Notes under the pieces: model-generated
Told to the model about the DNA's origin: nothing
Databases searched by the model: none
The model's input: only the letters and a program-made list of their open reading frames with translations
Made by a program: the position numbers and the translations under genes
Shown here: one piece after another, positions 34,557-43,438 of the stretch
Layout: every line of letters starts with the position of its first letter
Position numbering within the stretch: the first letter of the stretch is position 1
Assembly: GCA_963698995.1 (NCBI GenBank)
Contig: CAVOTD010000069.1
Span: 124,001 to 188,000 of the forward strand
Length of the DNA: 64,000 nt
Origin: AP-15 sp963698995
Lineage (GTDB): Bacteria > Pseudomonadota > Alphaproteobacteria > ATCC43930 > CGMCC-115725
Reading direction: 5' to 3'

Positions 34557-35364
34557 ATGCTGTTGCCGCTCGCAGGACGCCGGATCTATTACGACCTCAC
34601 CGGGCCGGAAGACGGTCCCGTCGTCTGCATCACGCACTCGCTGTCGTCCGACGGCGGCAGTTGGGCCGAGCAGGTGCCGCCGCTGCTGCAGGCCGGCTTC
34701 CGCGTGCTGCGCCTCGACATGCGCGGCCATGGCGGCAGCGACCCGGTGGCCGGCGATTATACGATGAAAGCGCTGGCCGGTGACGTCGCCACGGCGCTCG
34801 ACGCGCTGGCGATCGCCCGCGTCCATTATATCGGTCTGTCGATCGGCGGAATGATCGGCCAGGCCTTCGCGCTCGACCACGGCGCCAGGCTGATCTCGGC
34901 GATGTGGTGCGACACCTTGCCGGCCAGCCCGTCGGGCGCGGCGGCGATGTGGGCGGAGCGGATGAACACGGTGCGCCATGCGAACTCGCTCGAACCGCTC
35001 GCCGACGGCACGATGGAGCGCTGGTTCACCGACAGCTTCAAGGCGAAGAGCCCGGGGCGTTGGAAGCAGATCCGCGACACCGTCGCCGCGACGACCCCGG
35101 CCGGCTTTCTGGGGTGCTCGGCAGCGATCATGAATTTCGACTTTACCGGGCAACTGCCGTCGCTACGCGTTCCGGTACTGGTGGTGTGCGGCGCCGATGA
35201 TCCGGGCACCCCAGCCAGCGAAAACCACCGGCTCGCCAGTCTCGTTCCAGGCGGCCGCTACGAGGAAATTCCGGGCATGCGCCATTTCCCCAATGTCGAG
35301 GCGCCCGGACGCGTTCAACCGGATCATGACGAGCTGGCTCGACGAACAGCGCCGCGCGCGCTGA
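34557..35364 (+). pseudogene. Alpha/beta hydrolase, enol-lactonase-like (frameshifted at 3' end)
   Basis: Alpha/beta-hydrolase fold resembling 3-oxoadipate enol-lactonases. AAGGAGG lies close before the ATG. Motifs: H-S-L-S-S-D near residue 27 (oxyanion region), D-M-R-G-H-G-G-S near 49, the nucleophile elbow G-L-S-I-G-G (Ser about 97), D-D-P-G-T-P near 220 and catalytic His in M-R-H-F-P-N-V-E. At the CCC of 35304-35306 one surplus base shifts the frame; in the other frame the end is D-A-F-N-R-I-M-T-S-W-L-D-E-Q with a stop at 35362-35364, the normal family end. All catalytic residues lie before the break, so the uncorrected product would differ only in its tail. Confidence 0.86.
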
Positions 35365-35376
35365 CCCGGCTTACCT

Positions 35377-35458
35377 CCCTCACCCACCAAGCCCTTCGCG
35401 CGTCGGCCCCCATCCTGCACTGCGGTGAGAGTGCCGCGCGCAGCGAGGTGGGTGAGGG
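35377..35458. repeat. Inverted repeat, 12-bp arms
   Basis: CCCTCACCCACC (35377-35388) and GGTGGGTGAGGG (35447-35458) are exact inverted repeats between the hydrolase gene and the argG fragment. They may form a structured element or mark the edge of the duplicated segment. Confidence 0.65.
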
Positions 35459-35476
35459 TGCCGCGCGAAAGGTCAG

Positions 35477-35689
35477 TCAGCGCCGGTTGTGGCGAACGGT
35501 CAAGCGCAGGCGCAGCGCGTTAAGCTTAATGAAGCCGCCGGCGTCGCTCTGGTCGTTGATCGCGTGCGCCTCGAAGGTGACGCGGGCGAGGCTGTAGAGG
35601 TTTTTCGGCGATCGCCTAGCGACCACCTGCGCCGAGTCCTTGTAGAGCTTGAAATGCACGACTTTGTCCCCGAATAAATTCGTCGCCAT
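35477..35689 (-). pseudogene. Duplicated 3' fragment of argG
   Basis: A 70-codon minus-strand frame reads F-K-L-Y-K-D-S-A-Q-V-V-A-R-R-S-P, L-Y-S-L-A-R-V-T-F-E-A and G-G-F-I-K-L-N-A-L-R-L-R. It aligns with the last 60 or so residues of the ArgG encoded 0.7 kb away (K-L-Y-K-G-S-V-S-V-V-G-R-R-S-P and so on). All catalytic parts are missing, so it is a partial duplication in direct orientation. The DNA is still clearly similar to argG 36250-36420, but codons have diverged, so the copy is not very recent. Confidence 0.8.
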
Positions 35690-35866
35690 TTGCCGGTCCG
35701 CACAGAATTACCGTTGAATGGGAACCATCGTGCCTGCTTCTTGTTATGTAATATCAAAGTGATGGTGACAAGCCTTGTTGGAGGTTTGGTTAACTACTTG
35801 CTAGCGAACGTTGATGATCATTTTCATCCGTCGCTCTCAACCTTAGTCTGCTTGGAGGTAGACGCA

Positions 35867-36166
35867 ATGAGAAGCATTATTACCGCTGGAGCTTTGCTGG
35901 CTCTTGCCGCATGCACCCCTAATCCAGGCACGAATGCGACCGAAGGCGCTGTCGGTGGGGCGGCAGTAGGTTGCGGTATCGGCGCGGCCGTCACCGCGCC
36001 TCTTCTTGGCGTAGGATGCGTCCCGGGCGCGATCATCGGCGCTGCGAGCGGGACCGGCGCCGGGCTTGCTTCAACAACTCCGCCGCCGCCTCCTTCCACG
36101 GCTTATGCCTATCCTCCTCTCTCTCCACCGCCTTCGCCTTCGCCGCCTCCGCCGCCGTCCTATTGA
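35867..36166 (+). CDS. Small glycine-zipper lipoprotein
   Basis: 99 aa; GGAGG lies nine bases before the ATG at 35867. The signal peptide ends in lipobox L-A-A-C (Cys at residue 16). It is followed by a glycine-zipper-like hydrophobic part (V-G-G-A-A-V-G-C-G-I-G-A-A-V, then G-A-I-I-G-A-A-S-G-T-G-A-G) and a Pro/Ser-rich tail. It is probably a periplasm-facing lipoprotein of unknown role. The upstream 177 bases are more AT-rich than the surroundings and may hold its promoter. Confidence 0.75.
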   Translation: MRSIITAGALLALAACTPNPGTNATEGAVGGAAVGCGIGAAVTAPLLGVGCVPGAIIGAASGTGAGLASTTPPPPPSTAYAYPPLSPPPSPSPPPPPSY

Positions 36167-36246
36167 GCGAGTACCCTAACACCCAGGCGGAGCTAGCCGG
36201 CTGACACGCCCTCCCATTCCCGCCCCCGCAATCAAGCGGGGGAGGG

Positions 36247-37461
36247 TCAGCGTGCGGCCTTGCGCCGTGCCGCAAGGCGCAGGCGCAGCGCGTTGAGCTT
36301 GATGAAGCCTTCGGCGTCGCGCTGGTCGTAGACGGCGTCTTCCTCGAAGGTGACATGGGCGAGGCTGTAAAGGCTCCTCGGCGATCGCCTGCCGACGACG
36401 CTGACCGACCCCTTGTAAAGCTTCAACCGCACAACGCCCTCGACATTCTCCTGGCTCTTGTCGATCAGGGCCTGCAGCATCGCGCGCTCGGGGGAGAACC
36501 AGAAGCCGTTGTAGATCAGCTCGGCATAGCGCGGCATCAGCTCGTCCTTCAGATGGGCCGCGCCGCGGTCGAGGGTGAGGCTCTCGATCCCGCGATGAGC
36601 GGCCTGCAGGATGGTCCCGCCAGGAGTCTCGTAGACGCCGCGAGACTTCATGCCGACAAAGCGGTTCTCGACGAGGTCGAGGCGGCCGACACCGTGCTTT
36701 CCGCCGCGCTCGTTCAAATGTTGCAGCAACCCGGCCGGAGAGAGCCTCACGCCGTCGACCGCGACCGGGTCGCCGCGCTCAAAGGTCAGTTCGACATATT
36801 CGGGGCTGTCGGGCGCCATCTCGGGCGCGACGGTGCGGCTGAAGACGAACTCCTCCGGCTCGACCCACGGATCTTCCAGCACCTTGCCTTCGGCCGAAAT
36901 GTGCAGAAGGTTGGCATCGACAGAAAACGGGGCCTCGCCGCGCTTGTCCTTGGCGATCGGGATCTGGTGCTTCTCGGCGTAGTCGAGGAGCCGGGTGCGC
37001 GAGGTCAAATCCCACTCGCGCCATGGGGCGATGACCTTGATCTCGGGCGCCAGGGCATAATAGCCGAGCTCGAAGCGGACTTGGTCGTTGCCCTTGCCGG
37101 TGGCGCCGTGGGCGACGGCATCGGCTCCGACCTGGCGGGCAATCTCGATCTGGCGCTTGGCGATCAGCGGCCGGGCGATCGAGGTGCCGAGGAGGTAGGC
37201 GCCTTCGTAGAGCGCATTGGCGCGAAACATCGGGAAGACGAAATCGCGGACGAACTCCTCGCGCAGATCGTCGACAAAGATCCCGGCGGCACCGAGCAGC
37301 TCGGCCTTCTCGCGCGCCGGTTCGAGTTCCTCTCCCTGACCGAGATCGGCGGTGAAGGTGACGACCTCGCAGCGATAGGTTTCCTGCAGCCAGCGCAGGA
37401 TCACCGAGGTGTCGAGCCCGCCTGAATAGGCGAGAACCACCTTCTTCACCGCTTCGGGCAT
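36247..37461 (-). CDS. argG: Argininosuccinate synthase
   Basis: 404-aa enzyme joining citrulline and aspartate with ATP in arginine synthesis. PP-loop A-Y-S-G-G-L-D-T-S at residues 10-18; G-A-T-G-K-G-N-D-Q-V-R-F-E near 119; S-R-T-R-L-L-D-Y-A near 158; G-M-K-S-R-G-V-Y-E-T-P-G-G near 272. Full length, standard size. The 3' end is duplicated upstream of the lipoprotein gene. It is not flanked by other arg genes. Cytoplasmic. Confidence 0.97.
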   Translation of the reverse strand: MPEAVKKVVLAYSGGLDTSVILRWLQETYRCEVVTFTADLGQGEELEPAREKAELLGAAGIFVDDLREEFVRDFVFPMFRANALYEGAYLLGTSIARPLIAKRQIEIARQVGADAVAHGATGKGNDQVRFELGYYALAPEIKVIAPWREWDLTSRTRLLDYAEKHQIPIAKDKRGEAPFSVDANLLHISAEGKVLEDPWVEPEEFVFSRTVAPEMAPDSPEYVELTFERGDPVAVDGVRLSPAGLLQHLNERGGKHGVGRLDLVENRFVGMKSRGVYETPGGTILQAAHRGIESLTLDRGAAHLKDELMPRYAELIYNGFWFSPERAMLQALIDKSQENVEGVVRLKLYKGSVSVVGRRSPRSLYSLAHVTFEEDAVYDQRDAEGFIKLNALRLRLAARRKAAR

Positions 37462-37533
37462 CGCTGCTGTCCTTCTGTCGCCAAGATCGCGGCACTAATC
37501 GAAAAACCGAACTCCAGCAACGAAAACCGGCTC

Positions 37534-38350
37534 TCAGTCGATATGCCGCTGCAAAAAAGCGCACATCGCCTCGAGCGCGCCGGACCGGGTGAGATTGTTG
37601 TGTCCGGCCCCGGGGGCTAGCCAAAACTCCTTGGGCTCCGGAGCCGCATCGAACAGCGCGCGCCCAAAGCGCGGTGGGACAACCGTGTCGCGCGCGCCAT
37701 GCAGGATGAGGATCGGAGCCTTCACGTTACCGATCCGCCCAATCGAACTCGAAACGGTCCCGCATCAGCATCGCGGCCGGTACGAAAGGATAGTGAAATT
37801 GCGCGAGTTCGGCGACGCTGGTGTAGGGCGCTTCGAGTATCAAGGCAGCCACGTCGCGCTGCGCCGCCAGTTTGACGGCGACACCGGATCCGAGCGACTC
37901 GCCGTAGAGCACGAGCCGGTTCGATTTGATTCCCTCGCGCCTGAGAAAATCGAGCGCTGCGGCGGCATCGGTGTAGAGGCCGGCCTCGGTGGGGCTGCCT
38001 GGGTTGGCGCCAAAGCCGCGATATTCTGGCATCAACACGCCATACCGCTCGCCGGCAAAGCGTCTTAGGCGCTCAGCGCGATAGCCGATATGGCCGCCGT
38101 TGCCGTGAAAATACACGACGAGCGGTCGGCCTTCGGGCGGCGGCAGGTACCAGGCGAGCAGCGCCAGCCCGTCGGCGGTATCAATCCTCTCCTCGCGAAC
38201 GCCGAGCGCGGTCAGTTCGCCGAGCTCGGGGCGGCTCCCGTCCGGCAAATAGAGGAGGTGGCGTTGAAAAACATAGAGGGCGCCAACTACGGCCCCATAA
38301 GCCCCCAGCGCAGACGCGAGGATCGCGAACAGCACGCCTGCGAGCCGCAA
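37534..38350 (-). pseudogene. Alpha/beta hydrolase, YfhR/BEM46-like (frameshifted)
   Basis: Membrane-anchored hydrolase: one N-terminal membrane segment (V-L-F-A-I-L-A-S-A-L-G-A-Y-G-A-V-V-G), then F-H-G-N-G-G-H near residue 81, Y-R-G-F-G near 110, the nucleophile elbow Y-G-E-S-L-G-S-G near 148. At about 37744 the frame breaks. The second part, K-A-P-I-L-I-L-H-G-A-R-D and the catalytic-His region G-A-G-H-N-N, continues one frame over to the stop at 37534 (272 codons plus one). The start is a TTG at 38350 or a GTG shortly after. It lies 11 bases after rlmN on the same strand. Confidence 0.82.
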
Positions 38351-38361
38351 ACCGAACGGTG

Positions 38362-39480
38362 TCAGCGGTCAGAGGGGTGAGCAACCGCCCGCTCGCTTCG
38401 GCGCAGCTTGATGCTCGCCGATTTGAGCTGCCCGCAGGCCGCCAGAATGTCGCGGCCGCGCGGGGTGCGCACCGGTGCCGAGTATCCGGCGCTGAAGACG
38501 ATGTCGGAAAACGCTTCGATCGCCGCGTCCGGCGAGCATTCGTAAGGCGCGCCGGGCCACGGGTTGAACGGGATCAGGTTGACCTTGGCGGGAATGCCGG
38601 CCAACAGCCGGACCAGCTCACGGGCGTCGCTCGGGCTGTCGTTGACGCCTTTCAGCATGGCGTATTCGAAGGTGATCCGGCGGGCATTGCTCGCTCCCGG
38701 ATAGGTCCGGCAAGCCTCGAGCAGCTCGGCGATCGGGTATTTGCGGTTGAGCGGCACCAGGCGGTTGCGAACGTCGTCGCACACCGCGTGCAGCGAGATG
38801 GCGAGATTAACCGCGAGCTCGACGCCGCAACGGCGGATCATCGGGACGACCCCGGCGGTCGACAATGTGATCTTGCGTCGCGAGATCGACAGACCCTCCG
38901 GGTCCATGACAATCTTCAGCGCCGCCGCGACATTCTCGTAATTGTAGAGCGGCTCGCCCATCCCCATCAGAACGATGTTGGTGAGTTGCCGGTCATCCTG
39001 CGGCGACGGCCACTCGCCGAGCGCGTCCCTGGCGATCATGACCTGCCCGACGATCTCCTCAGGCAGCAAATTGCGAACCAGGCGCTGGGTGCCGGTATGG
39101 CAGAACGAGCAGGTCAGGGTGCAGCCGACCTGCGAGGAGACGCACAAGGTCCCGCGGTCTTCCTCGGGAATATGGACGGTCTCGACCTCCTCGCCGTCGG
39201 CGAAGCGCAGCAGCCATTTGCGGGTCCCGTCGATCGAGATCTGCGAACGAGACATCGCCGGCCGGGACAGCTCATAGCGTGCCGCGAGCTTTTCCCGGAA
39301 GGTCTTGGACAGCGAGGTCATCGCCGCGAAATCGGTGGCGCCGCGATGATAGATCCAATGCCACAGCTGGCGCGCGCGAAACGGTTCGGCGCCGAACGCG
39401 GCCATCTCGGCGGCGAGCGCTTCGCGACCGAGCCCGACCAGGTCACGGCGGCGCGGTTCGTCAGGGAGCTCGGTCGGCAT
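38362..39480 (-). CDS. rlmN: Dual-specificity RNA methyltransferase RlmN
   Basis: Radical-SAM enzyme that methylates C2 of A2503 in 23S rRNA and A37 in some tRNAs. 372 aa from the ATG at 39480. The iron-sulfur cluster motif is C120-x3-C124-x2-C127 (C-T-L-T-C-S-F-C). M-G-M-G-E-P-L-Y-N-Y, S-T-A-G-V-V-P and S-L-H-A are typical. The conserved C-terminal cysteine of the methyl-carrier mechanism is in I-L-A-A-C-G-Q-L. The frame is open further upstream, but that stretch belongs to another gene read in the wrong frame. Confidence 0.96.
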   Translation of the reverse strand: MPTELPDEPRRRDLVGLGREALAAEMAAFGAEPFRARQLWHWIYHRGATDFAAMTSLSKTFREKLAARYELSRPAMSRSQISIDGTRKWLLRFADGEEVETVHIPEEDRGTLCVSSQVGCTLTCSFCHTGTQRLVRNLLPEEIVGQVMIARDALGEWPSPQDDRQLTNIVLMGMGEPLYNYENVAAALKIVMDPEGLSISRRKITLSTAGVVPMIRRCGVELAVNLAISLHAVCDDVRNRLVPLNRKYPIAELLEACRTYPGASNARRITFEYAMLKGVNDSPSDARELVRLLAGIPAKVNLIPFNPWPGAPYECSPDAAIEAFSDIVFSAGYSAPVRTPRGRDILAACGQLKSASIKLRRSERAVAHPSDR

Positions 39481-39509
39481 GGCTTGTTCTATATGGGGGG
39501 CCGCGGTGT

Positions 39510-40091
39510 TCAACGCTTGATGTCGCAGGCTTTGTCGATCATCGCCAGCGCCGGAGCAAAGCCGGCAAGCGAATAGGTATCGGTAGTGCTCGGCCCCTTT
39601 TGCGGGGCGCCCTTGACCACCGCTTGCTTTCCTTTGGCCATCGCCTCGACGATCGCCTTGTCGAGTTCGGAAGTCCGCGCCCAGGCGCTGTCGCCTTTGG
39701 TGAACAGATCGAATTTGACGCCGCCTATTTCGAGGGCAACGTCGCTGCCCTCCTTGAGCGGGTAGCCTTCGACAATGCTGACGACATTTGCGACCTTTTC
39801 GCCGGGCCGATGGGTGATCATGGCCAAGGGGGGCTTGCGCCTGGCCCTGATCGGCTCGCTCTTCTGGGGCTCGCCGGTCAGATAGCACACCTTGCCCGAT
39901 TTCTCCTGGTAGGCATACGCCGTCCAGGCATCGACGCCTCCGAGGCGCTCCGCAGGGCTCGATGCAGCAGAGCGCGTGGCTTTGCCGGGCTTCTTCGAGT
40001 CGGCAGCGTGACCTGATACAGCGATCACGCACAGCAACAGAATCACGACACCGCGACAGGTCGCCAGGGATCTCCTCATGCTCTGTTTCAT
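39510..40091 (-). CDS. Invasion-associated locus B (IalB) family protein
   Basis: 193 aa from the ATG at 40091 (another at 40079 is possible). The signal peptide (G-V-V-I-L-L-L-C-V-I-A-V-S-G-H-A-A) is clear. The mature part has the IalB family blocks W-T-A-Y-A-Y-Q-E-K-S-G-K-V-C-Y-L, K-R/K-P-P-L-A-M-I-T-H-R-P and F-D-L-F-T-K-G-D-S-A-W. The name comes from Bartonella, where IalB aids red-cell entry, but the family is widespread in free-living alphaproteobacteria and no virulence is implied. It ends 29 bases before rlmN. Confidence 0.88.
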   Translation of the reverse strand: MKQSMRRSLATCRGVVILLLCVIAVSGHAADSKKPGKATRSAASSPAERLGGVDAWTAYAYQEKSGKVCYLTGEPQKSEPIRARRKPPLAMITHRPGEKVANVVSIVEGYPLKEGSDVALEIGGVKFDLFTKGDSAWARTSELDKAIVEAMAKGKQAVVKGAPQKGPSTTDTYSLAGFAPALAMIDKACDIKR

Positions 40092-40144
40092 AGCTGGGTC
40101 GGCGTACGAAGGCCACGCGGCAACGGATCGCGGTCGGCCAGCGA

Positions 40145-40672
40145 TCATCCGGCACCTTGGTCAACCGTCGCCCCAGTGCGGTGCTCGCGGAGGAAGACGA
40201 TCAGATCGAGCGCCGGCGGCGGCACTTTGGTTTGCGACAGCAAGCCGTGCACTTGAGCGCGATGATGGGTTTGGTGGTTGTAGAAATGCCCGAGTACCAG
40301 CGGGAGCGGAGCTTCGAAGCGATCACCTCGCGAATTGCGGTACTCGACCCGCTGGTCGAGCCTTTCTTCCGTGATGCCGGCGACCATGATGCGGATATGC
40401 TCGTCTTCGGCGCCACGCGCGACCTTGAGACCGATCAGATCGCCGTAGAGGATCTGATCGAACTTCAGGTTTGGCGGGATCTGGCCCTCGATGCGTGCCA
40501 TCCATACCCGATCAGCCACCAGAATGTGATTGAGGGTGCCATGGAGCGAGCCGAAGAAGCACGCTCGCTCTTGCATATACTCGGTCGCGCCCAGCCTCTC
40601 GCAGGCTTCGAACAGCCGGCGATTGGCCCACGCGTTGTAAGCCGCGAGCGTTGCGAAATACCTGCTGTTCAT
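40145..40672 (-). CDS. DinB family protein
   Basis: 175 aa from the ATG at 40672 (GGGAGGGG upstream). Four-helix DinB fold: L-A-A-Y-N-A-W-A-N-R-R-L near the N-terminus, L-N-H-I-L-V-A-D-R-V-W with the first metal His near residue 48, and H-F-Y-N-H-Q-T-H-H-R near 131 giving the other histidines. This matches the three-His metal site of the family. DinB-like proteins include thiol-dependent transferases; the substrate here is unknown. Confidence 0.92.
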   Translation of the reverse strand: MNSRYFATLAAYNAWANRRLFEACERLGATEYMQERACFFGSLHGTLNHILVADRVWMARIEGQIPPNLKFDQILYGDLIGLKVARGAEDEHIRIMVAGITEERLDQRVEYRNSRGDRFEAPLPLVLGHFYNHQTHHRAQVHGLLSQTKVPPPALDLIVFLREHRTGATVDQGAG

Positions 40673-40774
40673 CGCGGCCCCTCCCGGCGTCGACCTCAAG
40701 GCCAGTCTACCCGATGTCGTGATCAGGCGCCCGCCCTCGCTTGGCCCTCCCCAGAGCGTGCGAAATCCGGCACA

Positions 40775-41338
40775 ATGGCGGCCATGGGTGAGATCACAAT
40801 TCGGCAGGCAAGACCGGGAGATGCGCGCGGCATTGCCCGGCTCGATGTCGAAACTTGGCGGACGACCTATGCCGGGGTGCTCACCACCGCCTATCTAGTC
40901 GGGCTGTCGGAACGCCGCCGCGAAGCCGGCTGGCGTGGTGTGATCCTGCGCGAGCCGCGCGATGTGCGCGTCGCGGCGGATCGGGCCGGTACCATACTCG
41001 GCTTTGGCAGTTGCGGACCTAATCGGGGCGACCGCTTTTTCACTGGCGAGGTGTTTACACTCTATGTCGCCCCGGATTGGCAGAACCAAGGGATCGGACG
41101 ACGGTTGTTGATCGCCTTATTCCGGCGTCTGGTCGCGACGGGTCGCCGTTCTGCGATCCTTTGGGTGCTCCGCGACAATCCTTCACGGTTCTTTTACGAA
41201 AGGCTCGGCGCACAGCGGACGAGCCGGAAATCTATTGCCATCGGCGGCGCGGTGATCGAAGCCGTTGCCTATGGCTGGCTCGACCTTCCCGGCTTTCTCG
41301 CCGCAGTCTCCAGCGAAAACCGAGAACCCGAACCATAA
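40775..41338 (+). CDS. GNAT family N-acetyltransferase
   Basis: 187 aa; an alternative ATG at 40784 gives 184 aa and starts right before I-T-I-R-Q-A-R-P-G-D, the first strand of the fold. The acetyl-CoA loop is in V-A-P-D-W-Q-N-Q-G-I-G-R-R-L-L (about residues 102-116), followed by A-I-L-W-V-L and F-Y-E-R-L-G-A. The acceptor substrate is unknown. It is divergent from the DinB gene and convergent with ccmG. Confidence 0.9.
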   Translation: MAAMGEITIRQARPGDARGIARLDVETWRTTYAGVLTTAYLVGLSERRREAGWRGVILREPRDVRVAADRAGTILGFGSCGPNRGDRFFTGEVFTLYVAPDWQNQGIGRRLLIALFRRLVATGRRSAILWVLRDNPSRFFYERLGAQRTSRKSIAIGGAVIEAVAYGWLDLPGFLAAVSSENREPEP

Positions 41339-41353
41339 TTGCCCTGCTACGAG

Positions 41354-41923
41354 CTATTCCGGGCGGCCGGCAGCTGCAGGCGAGTTCGTGACGGCCGCGA
41401 GCTGCTCGATAAGCGGCAGAATCTCGACTTGGACATCCTCGGCGGTCAGCGGACCGACATGACGGTAACGGATATGGCCGGTGCCGTCGACGACGTAAGT
41501 CTCGGGAACGCCGTAGACCCCGAAATCGATCGCCGTCGTGCCGTTTCGGTCGACGCCGACATGCCCATAGGGGTTGCCCAGGCGATCGAGAAAACGGCGT
41601 GATTCTTCAGCTTTGTCCTTATAGGCGACGCCGTCGAGGGTCAAATCGTGTCGCCTCGCCAGAGCCATGAGCTCGGCATGCTCCTCGCGGCACGGGGCGC
41701 ACCAGGAAGCGAAGAAATTGACCAGCGTGACCCGCCCCTCCAGGTCTTTGCGGGCCAGTCCGTCCGCCGTCTCATACAGGCCGGGCAACTCAAAATCGGG
41801 AGCCGGGCGGTCGATCAGCGCCGACGGTAGCAAATGCGGATCGTGTCTGAGGCCGATCGCAAACACCGCAATCAGCGCCGCGAACAGCGCGGCCGGGAGC
41901 AGAAAGATCAGCTTACGCGCCAT
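41354..41923 (-). CDS. ccmG: Cytochrome c biogenesis thiol:disulfide oxidoreductase CcmG/DsbE
   Basis: 189-aa membrane-anchored periplasmic thioredoxin that keeps apocytochrome c haem-binding cysteines reduced. One N-terminal anchor (residues 5-24), then P-A-P-D-F-E-L-P and the active site F-A-S-W-C-A-P-C-R-E-E near residue 75. The acidic groove residue region and Y-G-V-P-E-T-Y (cis-Pro) near 138 are typical of DsbE. Last gene of the ccmA-B-C-D-E-G run, 33 bases after ccmE. Confidence 0.94.
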   Translation of the reverse strand: MARKLIFLLPAALFAALIAVFAIGLRHDPHLLPSALIDRPAPDFELPGLYETADGLARKDLEGRVTLVNFFASWCAPCREEHAELMALARRHDLTLDGVAYKDKAEESRRFLDRLGNPYGHVGVDRNGTTAIDFGVYGVPETYVVDGTGHIRYRHVGPLTAEDVQVEILPLIEQLAAVTNSPAAAGRPE

Positions 41924-41956
41924 CTCTGCCGTTCATCCCGGCGAGCCCCTTGCCGG

Positions 41957-42433
41957 TCATCTCGTCTGCGTCATCCCGATCGGTGCGGCGGCAGCCCCGC
42001 CTTCCTGCCAATGCCCGCTCTTCTTGAGGGCGTCGACGACCTCGCGCGGCATATAGTTTTCATCGTGCTTGGCGAGCACGCTCGAAGCGATGAAAACCCC
42101 GTCGGGGCGCAGCTTTCCTTCGGCGACAGCGCCCTGTCCTTCGCGGAAGAGGTCAGGCAGCAATCCCTGATAGACGACCGATACATCCGCCGCACCATCG
42201 GTGATGCGGAATGAGATGCTGCGCCCGTCGTTGGCGCGCGCCACGCTGTGCGCCTCGACCAGCCCGCCGATCCGCACCCGGCGGTCAGCCGCGACTCCCC
42301 TCGCCTTGAGTTCGCTGGGGCTGAAGAAAAATACGAGATTGTCGTTGAACGCGACCAGCACCAGCGCCGTCGCCCCGGCGAGAGCAGCCAGGCCGAGAGC
42401 GAGCACGCCCAAACGCTGCTGCTTGCGGGTCAT
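41957..42433 (-). CDS. ccmE: Cytochrome c-type biogenesis protein CcmE (haem chaperone)
   Basis: 158 aa from the ATG at 42433, which overlaps the ccmD stop (ATGA). N-terminal anchor at about residues 8-29; periplasmic OB-fold; the covalent haem-binding H123 and Y127 lie in H-D-E-N-Y-M-P. CcmE takes haem from CcmC and hands it to the CcmF/H lyase. The tail is flexible and Ala/Gly-rich. Confidence 0.95.
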   Translation of the reverse strand: MTRKQQRLGVLALGLAALAGATALVLVAFNDNLVFFFSPSELKARGVAADRRVRIGGLVEAHSVARANDGRSISFRITDGAADVSVVYQGLLPDLFREGQGAVAEGKLRPDGVFIASSVLAKHDENYMPREVVDALKKSGHWQEGGAAAAPIGMTQTR

Positions 42434-42603
42434 CGTCTCGACCCGCGGTCCTGCTGCAGCTGTTCGAGCGCGACGATGCTCCGGTGGTAGCGCCGCCACG
42501 AATGGGCGGTGAGCCCGCCGAGCACTGCGAGCGCCAGACCATAGGCAGGCCAGACGAACGCCGCATAGCCGCCCATTGCGAGAAAGGCGCGGACATCGCT
42601 CAT
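42430..42603 (-). CDS. ccmD: Haem exporter protein CcmD
   Basis: 57-aa single-pass protein: M-G-G-Y-A-A-F-V-W-P-A-Y-G is the CcmD core, followed by the rest of the membrane helix, then a basic, charged cytoplasmic tail (W-R-R-Y-H-R-S). CcmD is needed for release of holo-CcmE from the CcmABCD complex. Its ATG shares a base with the ccmC stop (TAATG) and its stop overlaps ccmE by four bases. Confidence 0.92.
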   Translation of the reverse strand: MSDVRAFLAMGGYAAFVWPAYGLALAVLGGLTAHSWRRYHRSIVALEQLQQDRGSRR

Positions 42604-43379
42604 TATCGTGTCGCCGGCTTGGCCGACACCGCCCTCTCGCGCTCCGCACGGGGCGCCGGCACGGCCCTGGCATTGAGGCGCAGAACCATGCTTCTACGCT
42701 CATTCAGTGCAGTCCTCATGCGCAACATCAGAAGCGCCGCGAACAGCAATGTAAAACCGACGACCATGACCAGCAATGGAGCGAGCATCGAGGTTGCGAT
42801 GGTCGGCCCGCCGCTGCGAATGATACTCGCCGGCTGGTGCAAGGTATTCCACCAATCGACCGAAAACTTGATGATCGGCAGGTTGACCACCCCGACAAGT
42901 GCGAGCACGGAACCCGCCTTGCCGCCGCGTGAGGGATCGTCAAAGGCGTTCACCAGCGCGATGTAGCCGAGATAGAGAAAGAACAGGATCAGCACCGAGG
43001 TCAGCCGCGCGTCCCAGACCCACCACGTGCCCCACATCGGACGACCCCACAAGGATCCGGTGGCAAGGCACACAAAGGTGAATGCCGCGCCGATCGGTGC
43101 GGCAGAGCGCGCCGCCACGTCGGCCAGCGGGTGGCGCCAGACGAGCGCGACGGCGCTCGCGATCGCGATAAACAGGTAAACGCTCAGCGCCATCCAGGCC
43201 GCCGGAACATGGATGTACATGATCCGGACGGTGTCGCCTTGCTGGTAATCCGGCGGCGCGACCAGCAGCGACCAAACGAGCCCGATGACGAGGACGACTG
43301 CGGCCATCCACCCGCACCATGGCAGCGCCTTGGCGCTCAGCCGCATGAATCGCGCCGGATTGGCAAGCCAATTAATCAT
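42603..43379 (-). CDS. ccmC: Haem export protein CcmC
   Basis: 258-aa inner-membrane protein with six membrane segments. The tryptophan-rich haem-handling motif W-G-T-W-W-V-W-D-A-R is at about residues 116-125, with the periplasmic histidines of Y-I-H-V-P-A-A-W before it and L-H-Q-P-A-S-I after it. It delivers haem to CcmE. ATG at 43379; 59-base gap from ccmB. The C-terminal extension after the last helix is basic and not conserved. Confidence 0.95.
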   Translation of the reverse strand: MINWLANPARFMRLSAKALPWCGWMAAVVLVIGLVWSLLVAPPDYQQGDTVRIMYIHVPAAWMALSVYLFIAIASAVALVWRHPLADVAARSAAPIGAAFTFVCLATGSLWGRPMWGTWWVWDARLTSVLILFFLYLGYIALVNAFDDPSRGGKAGSVLALVGVVNLPIIKFSVDWWNTLHQPASIIRSGGPTIATSMLAPLLVMVVGFTLLFAALLMLRMRTALNERRSMVLRLNARAVPAPRAERERAVSAKPATR

Positions 43380-43438
43380 CGCGGGCTTAGATGTAGTGCA
43401 GAATTCGCGAGGCGTCAGGTGTGCCGGCGGCGCACCGA

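Noticed and set aside
36355..37425. 356-codon plus-strand open frame
   Set aside because: Antisense shadow of argG; no independent signals.
39481..40164. N-terminal extension of rlmN
   Set aside because: The rlmN frame stays open upstream, but that DNA encodes the IalB-like protein in another frame and RlmN proteins begin near the ATG at 39480.
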